This document shows, piece by piece, positions 60,619 to 64,000 of a DNA stretch of 64,000 nucleotides. This DNA is from Dactylorhiza incarnata. Taxonomy: Eukaryota; Streptophyta; Magnoliopsida; Asparagales; Orchidaceae. Below the pieces are notes generated by a model. It saw only the letters and a list, made by a program, of their open reading frames with translations. It was not told the origin of the DNA and searched no databases. The stretch is from contig JAWHQI010000758.1 in NCBI GenBank assembly GCA_033032865.1, positions 1-64,000 of the forward strand. Reading direction: 5' to 3'. Each line of letters begins with the position of its first letter. Within the stretch, counting starts at the first letter, position 1. Position numbers and translations under genes: made by a program.

Positions 60619-63600
60619 GTTAATGTGTAAAGGGGAGCTAAATCCCTCATTGCCATTGCAACCCGCTGTATATTGACCACTAAAATGAGCTGGAATGGTT
60701 TAAAATTGCGCTCTATGTATGCCTCCGAGCATATTCCGAAAAGGTGTTATGGGCAAAAATCAAACATAAAAAACAAAAGTTATGGCTGTTAGACGATTAG
60801 GTGTCATTTGGAGCTAAATTTCGCATTACCGCTGCAACCCGCTATATATCGACAACTAAATGAAGTGGAATGGGTAAAACTTGTGCTCCAACTAATGTTG
60901 TGCTCCAAGATTATTCTGAAAAGGTGTTGTGGGGGTAAAATAAGACAACCGCATCAAAAGTTGTTGCGGTTTACAGTTTGAGTGTCATTTGGAGCTAAAT
61001 CTCTCATTTTCACTACAACCCGCATTAAACATTATGGTATTTTGAAGTGCATGTGTTAGTTGGAGCAAAATATCGTATTTCCACTACAACTCACTGTATA
61101 TCAACCTATAAACGAGCTGGAATGGGTTTACATTATTCTCCATTGGATTTAGGGCTCCGATCTCATTTTGAAAAGGTATTGTGTGTGAAAATCGGACAAC
61201 CGGATCAAAAGTTATCGACGTTTGAAGTTTAGGTCTCCTTTCGAGCTAAATACCTTATTACCAACCCACTGTATATTGACCAATAACAAATTGGAATGGG
61301 AAAAACTTGTTCTCCATTGGATGGAGGGCCCGAGCTCATTCCAAAAAGGTGGTGTGCGCAAAAATCAAATAACCAGATCAAAAGTTATGCCTCTTACAGT
61401 TAATGTGAAAAGACTAGCTAAATCCCTCATTGTCATTGCAACCCGCTGTATGTTGACCACAAAAATGAGCTGGAATGGTTTAAGATTGTGCTCCATTGGA
61501 TGTATGCCTCCGAGCATATATCGAAAAGGTGTTGTGGGCAAAAATCAAACATAAAAATCAAAAGTTATGGCTGTTAGAAGTTTCGGTGTCATTTGGAGCT
61601 AAATTTCGCATTACTACTGCAACCCGTGATATATCGACAACGAAATGAACTTGAATGGGTAAATAAAGTGTTGCAATGAGTGTAGTGCTCCAAGATTATT
61701 CTGAAAAGGTGTTGTGGGGGTAAAATAAGACAACCACATCAAAAGTTATTGCAGTTTACAGTTTGAGTGTCATTTGGAGCAAAATCTCTCATTTTCACTA
61801 CAACCCGCATTAAAAATTCTGGTATTTTGAAGTGTATGTGTCATTTGGAGCAAAATCTCGTATTTCCACTACAACTCACTTTATATCAACCTATAAACGA
61901 GCTGGAATGGGTTTACATTGTTTTCCATTGGATTTAGGGCTCCGATCTTATTCCGAAAAGGTATTGTGGGTGAAAATCGGACAAATGGATCAAAAGTTAT
62001 GGACGTTTGAAGTTTAAATCTCCTTTCGAGCTAAATACCTTATTACCAACCCACTGTATATTGACCAATAACAAATTGGAATGGGAAAAACTTGTTCTCC
62101 ATTGGATGTAGGGCCCGAGCTCATTCCAAAAAGGTGGTGTGCGCAAAAATCAAATAACCAGATCAAAAGTTATGGCTGTTACAGTTAATGTGTAAAGAGG
62201 AGCTAAATCCCTCATTGCCATTGCAACCCGCTGTATATTGACCACTAAAATGAGCTGGAATGGTTTAAAATTGCTCTCCGTTGGATGTATGCCTCCGAGC
62301 ATATTCCGAAAAGGTGTTATGCGCAAAAATCAAACATAAAAATCAAAAGTTATGGCTGTTAGAAGTTTAGGTGTCATTTGGAGCTAAATTTCGCATTACC
62401 GCTGCAACCCGCTATATATCGACAACTAAATGAACTGGAATGGGTAAAACTTGTGCTCCAATGAATGTAGGGCTCCAAGATTATTCCGAAAAGGTATTGT
62501 GGGGGTAAAATAAGACAACCGCTCAAAAGTTGTTGCGGTTTACAATTTGAGTGTCATTTGGAGCTAAATCTCTCATTTTCACTACAACCCGCATTAAAAA
62601 TTATGGTATTTCGAAGTGTATGTGTCATTTGGAGCAAAATCTCATATTTCCACTACAACTCACTGTATATCAACCTATAAACGTGTTGGAATGGGTTTAC
62701 GTTGTTCTCCATTGGATTTAGGGCTCCAATCTCATTCCGAAAAGGTATTGTGGGTGAAAATCGGACAACCGGATCAAAAGTTATTGACGTTTGAAGTTTA
62801 GGTCTCCTTTCGATCTAAATACCTTATTACCAACCCACTGTATATTGACCAATAACAAATTGGAATGGGAAAAACTTGTTCTCCATTGGATGTAGGGCCC
62901 GAGCTTATTCCAAAAAGGTGGTGTGCGCAAAAATCAAATAACCAGATCAAAAGTTATGGCTGTTACAGTTAATGTGTAAAGAGGAGCTAAATCCCTCATT
63001 GCAATTGCAACCCGCTGTATATTGACCACTAAAATGAGCTGGAATGGTTTAAAATTGTGCTCCATTGGATGTATGCCTCCGAGCATATATCGAAAAGGTG
63101 TTGTGGGCAAAAATCAAACATAAAAAATCAAAAGTTATGGCTGTTAGAAGTTTAGGTGTCATTTGGAGCTAAATTTCGCATTAACGCTGCAACCCGCTAT
63201 ATATCGACAACCAAATGAACTGGAATGGGTAAAACTTGTGCTCCAATGAATGTAGTGCTCCAAGATTATTCCGAAAAGATGTTGTGGTGGTAAAATAAGA
63301 CAACCACATCAAAAGATGTTGCGGTTTAAAGTTTGAGTGTCATTTGGAGCAAAATCTCTCATTTTCACGACAACCAGCATTAAAAATTCTAGTATTTTGA
63401 AGTGTATGTGTCATTTGGAGCATAATCTCGTATTTCCACTACATCTCGCTGTATATCGACCTCTAAACGAGCTGGAATGGTTTTAGATTGTTCTCCATTG
63501 TATTTAGGGCACTGATCTCATTCTGAAAAGGTATTGTGGGTGAAAATCGGACAACTGGATCAAAAGTTATGGACGTTTGAAGTTTAGGTCTCCTTTCGAG

Positions 63601-64000
63601 CTAAATACCTTATTACCAACCCACTGTATATTGACCAATAACAAATTGGAATGGGAAAAACTTGTTCTCCATTGGATGTAGGGCCCGAGCTCATTCCAAA
63701 AAGGTGTTGTGTGCAAAAATCAAACAACCATATCAAAAGTTATGGCTGTTACAGTTAATGTGTAAAGGGGAGCTAAATCCCTCATTACCATTGCAACCCG
63801 CTGTATATTGACCACTAAAATGAGCTGAAATGGTTTAAAATTGCGCTCCATTGGATGTATGCCTCCGAGCATATTCCGAAAAGGTGTTATGGGCAAAAAT
63901 CAAACATAAAAATCAAAAGTTATGGCTGTTAGAAGTTTAGGTGTCATTTGGAGCTAAATTTCGTATTACCACTGCAACCGGCTATATATCGACAACTAAA
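60619..64000. repeat. Satellite array: ~785-bp higher-order repeat of ~180-bp monomers
   Basis: The marker GTTAATGTG recurs at 60619, 61399, 62184, 62968 and 63754, giving units of 780, 785, 784 and 786 bases plus a partial one. Within a unit, GAGCTAAAT/GAGCAAAAT marks monomer starts (60635, 60811, 60992, 61063, 61243, 61415): four monomers of 172-181 bases and one cut to ~71 bases. Monomers share GGAATGG, CCGAAAAGGT, GACAACC and CAAAAGTTAT. AT-rich, with no credible gene; the short open frames recur once per unit as a by-product of the repeat. Confidence 0.95.

Noticed and set aside
60750..63000. Small open frames of 61-110 codons in the satellite
   Set aside because: They recur once per higher-order unit and reflect the repeat, with no initiation context or domain.

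Overview
This window is a stretch of plant heterochromatin, most likely pericentromeric or otherwise repeat-rich, from a flowering plant that the sequence alone does not identify. I find no host gene. Almost everything belongs to one lineage of Ty3/gypsy LTR retrotransposons of the Tat type: a single gag-pol frame in the order gag, zinc knuckle, protease, reverse transcriptase, RNase H, a second archaeal-type RNase H, integrase, with no chromodomain. They are inserted into one another four levels deep. The outermost copy sits in a satellite array (60619-64000) whose ~785-bp higher-order unit is built from ~180-bp monomers.

Layout, outside to inside. O3 (minus strand, 5' LTR 59845-60618) is inserted in the satellite; only its LTR, gag and pol up to the RT/RNase H boundary are in view (47317-60618). 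I3 (49867-58953, minus, TSD GCCGG) interrupts its gag. O2 (minus, 5' LTR 46540-47316; in view 27314-47316) is inserted in O3's pol. I2 (31228-44984, plus, TSD TCCCC) interrupts O2's gag at the zinc knuckle. O1 (minus, 5' LTR 26469-27313, 3' LTR cut by the window start) is inserted in the last codons of O2's integrase. I1 (2722-16570, plus, TSD GTTGG) interrupts gene X of O1.

A complete element (I1, I2, O1) is about 13.4-13.9 kb and has two convergent transcription units. The sense unit runs from the 5' LTR through gag-pol. From next to the 3' LTR, two genes run in the opposite direction. Gene X (~595 aa, one intron) has basic clusters and long coiled coils. Gene Y (~570 aa, two introns) has a domain like the plant 'putative gypsy type transposon' family (Transposase_28) and an acidic, basic-tailed C terminus. 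Intron positions are the same in every copy, and each gene has its own TATA-like box. A 1.7-2.1 kb non-coding spacer between the convergent units holds two kinds of repeated hairpin and an AATAAA stem-loop.

State of the copies: I2 has an intact 1872-codon gag-pol and intact Y, with a one-base frameshift in X. I1 has intact X and Y but a broken pol. I3 is an I2-like copy with a single 4670-bp internal deletion. O1, O2 and O3 are progressively more damaged, as expected for outer, older layers. The strongest unexplained features are (1) a conserved 19-base site 2 bases after every 5' LTR that matches an internal segment (positions 37-55) of plant tRNA-Phe rather than a tRNA 3' end, (2) spacer hairpins with a constant core and copy-specific but self-complementary arms, and (3) the antisense two-gene X/Y module.
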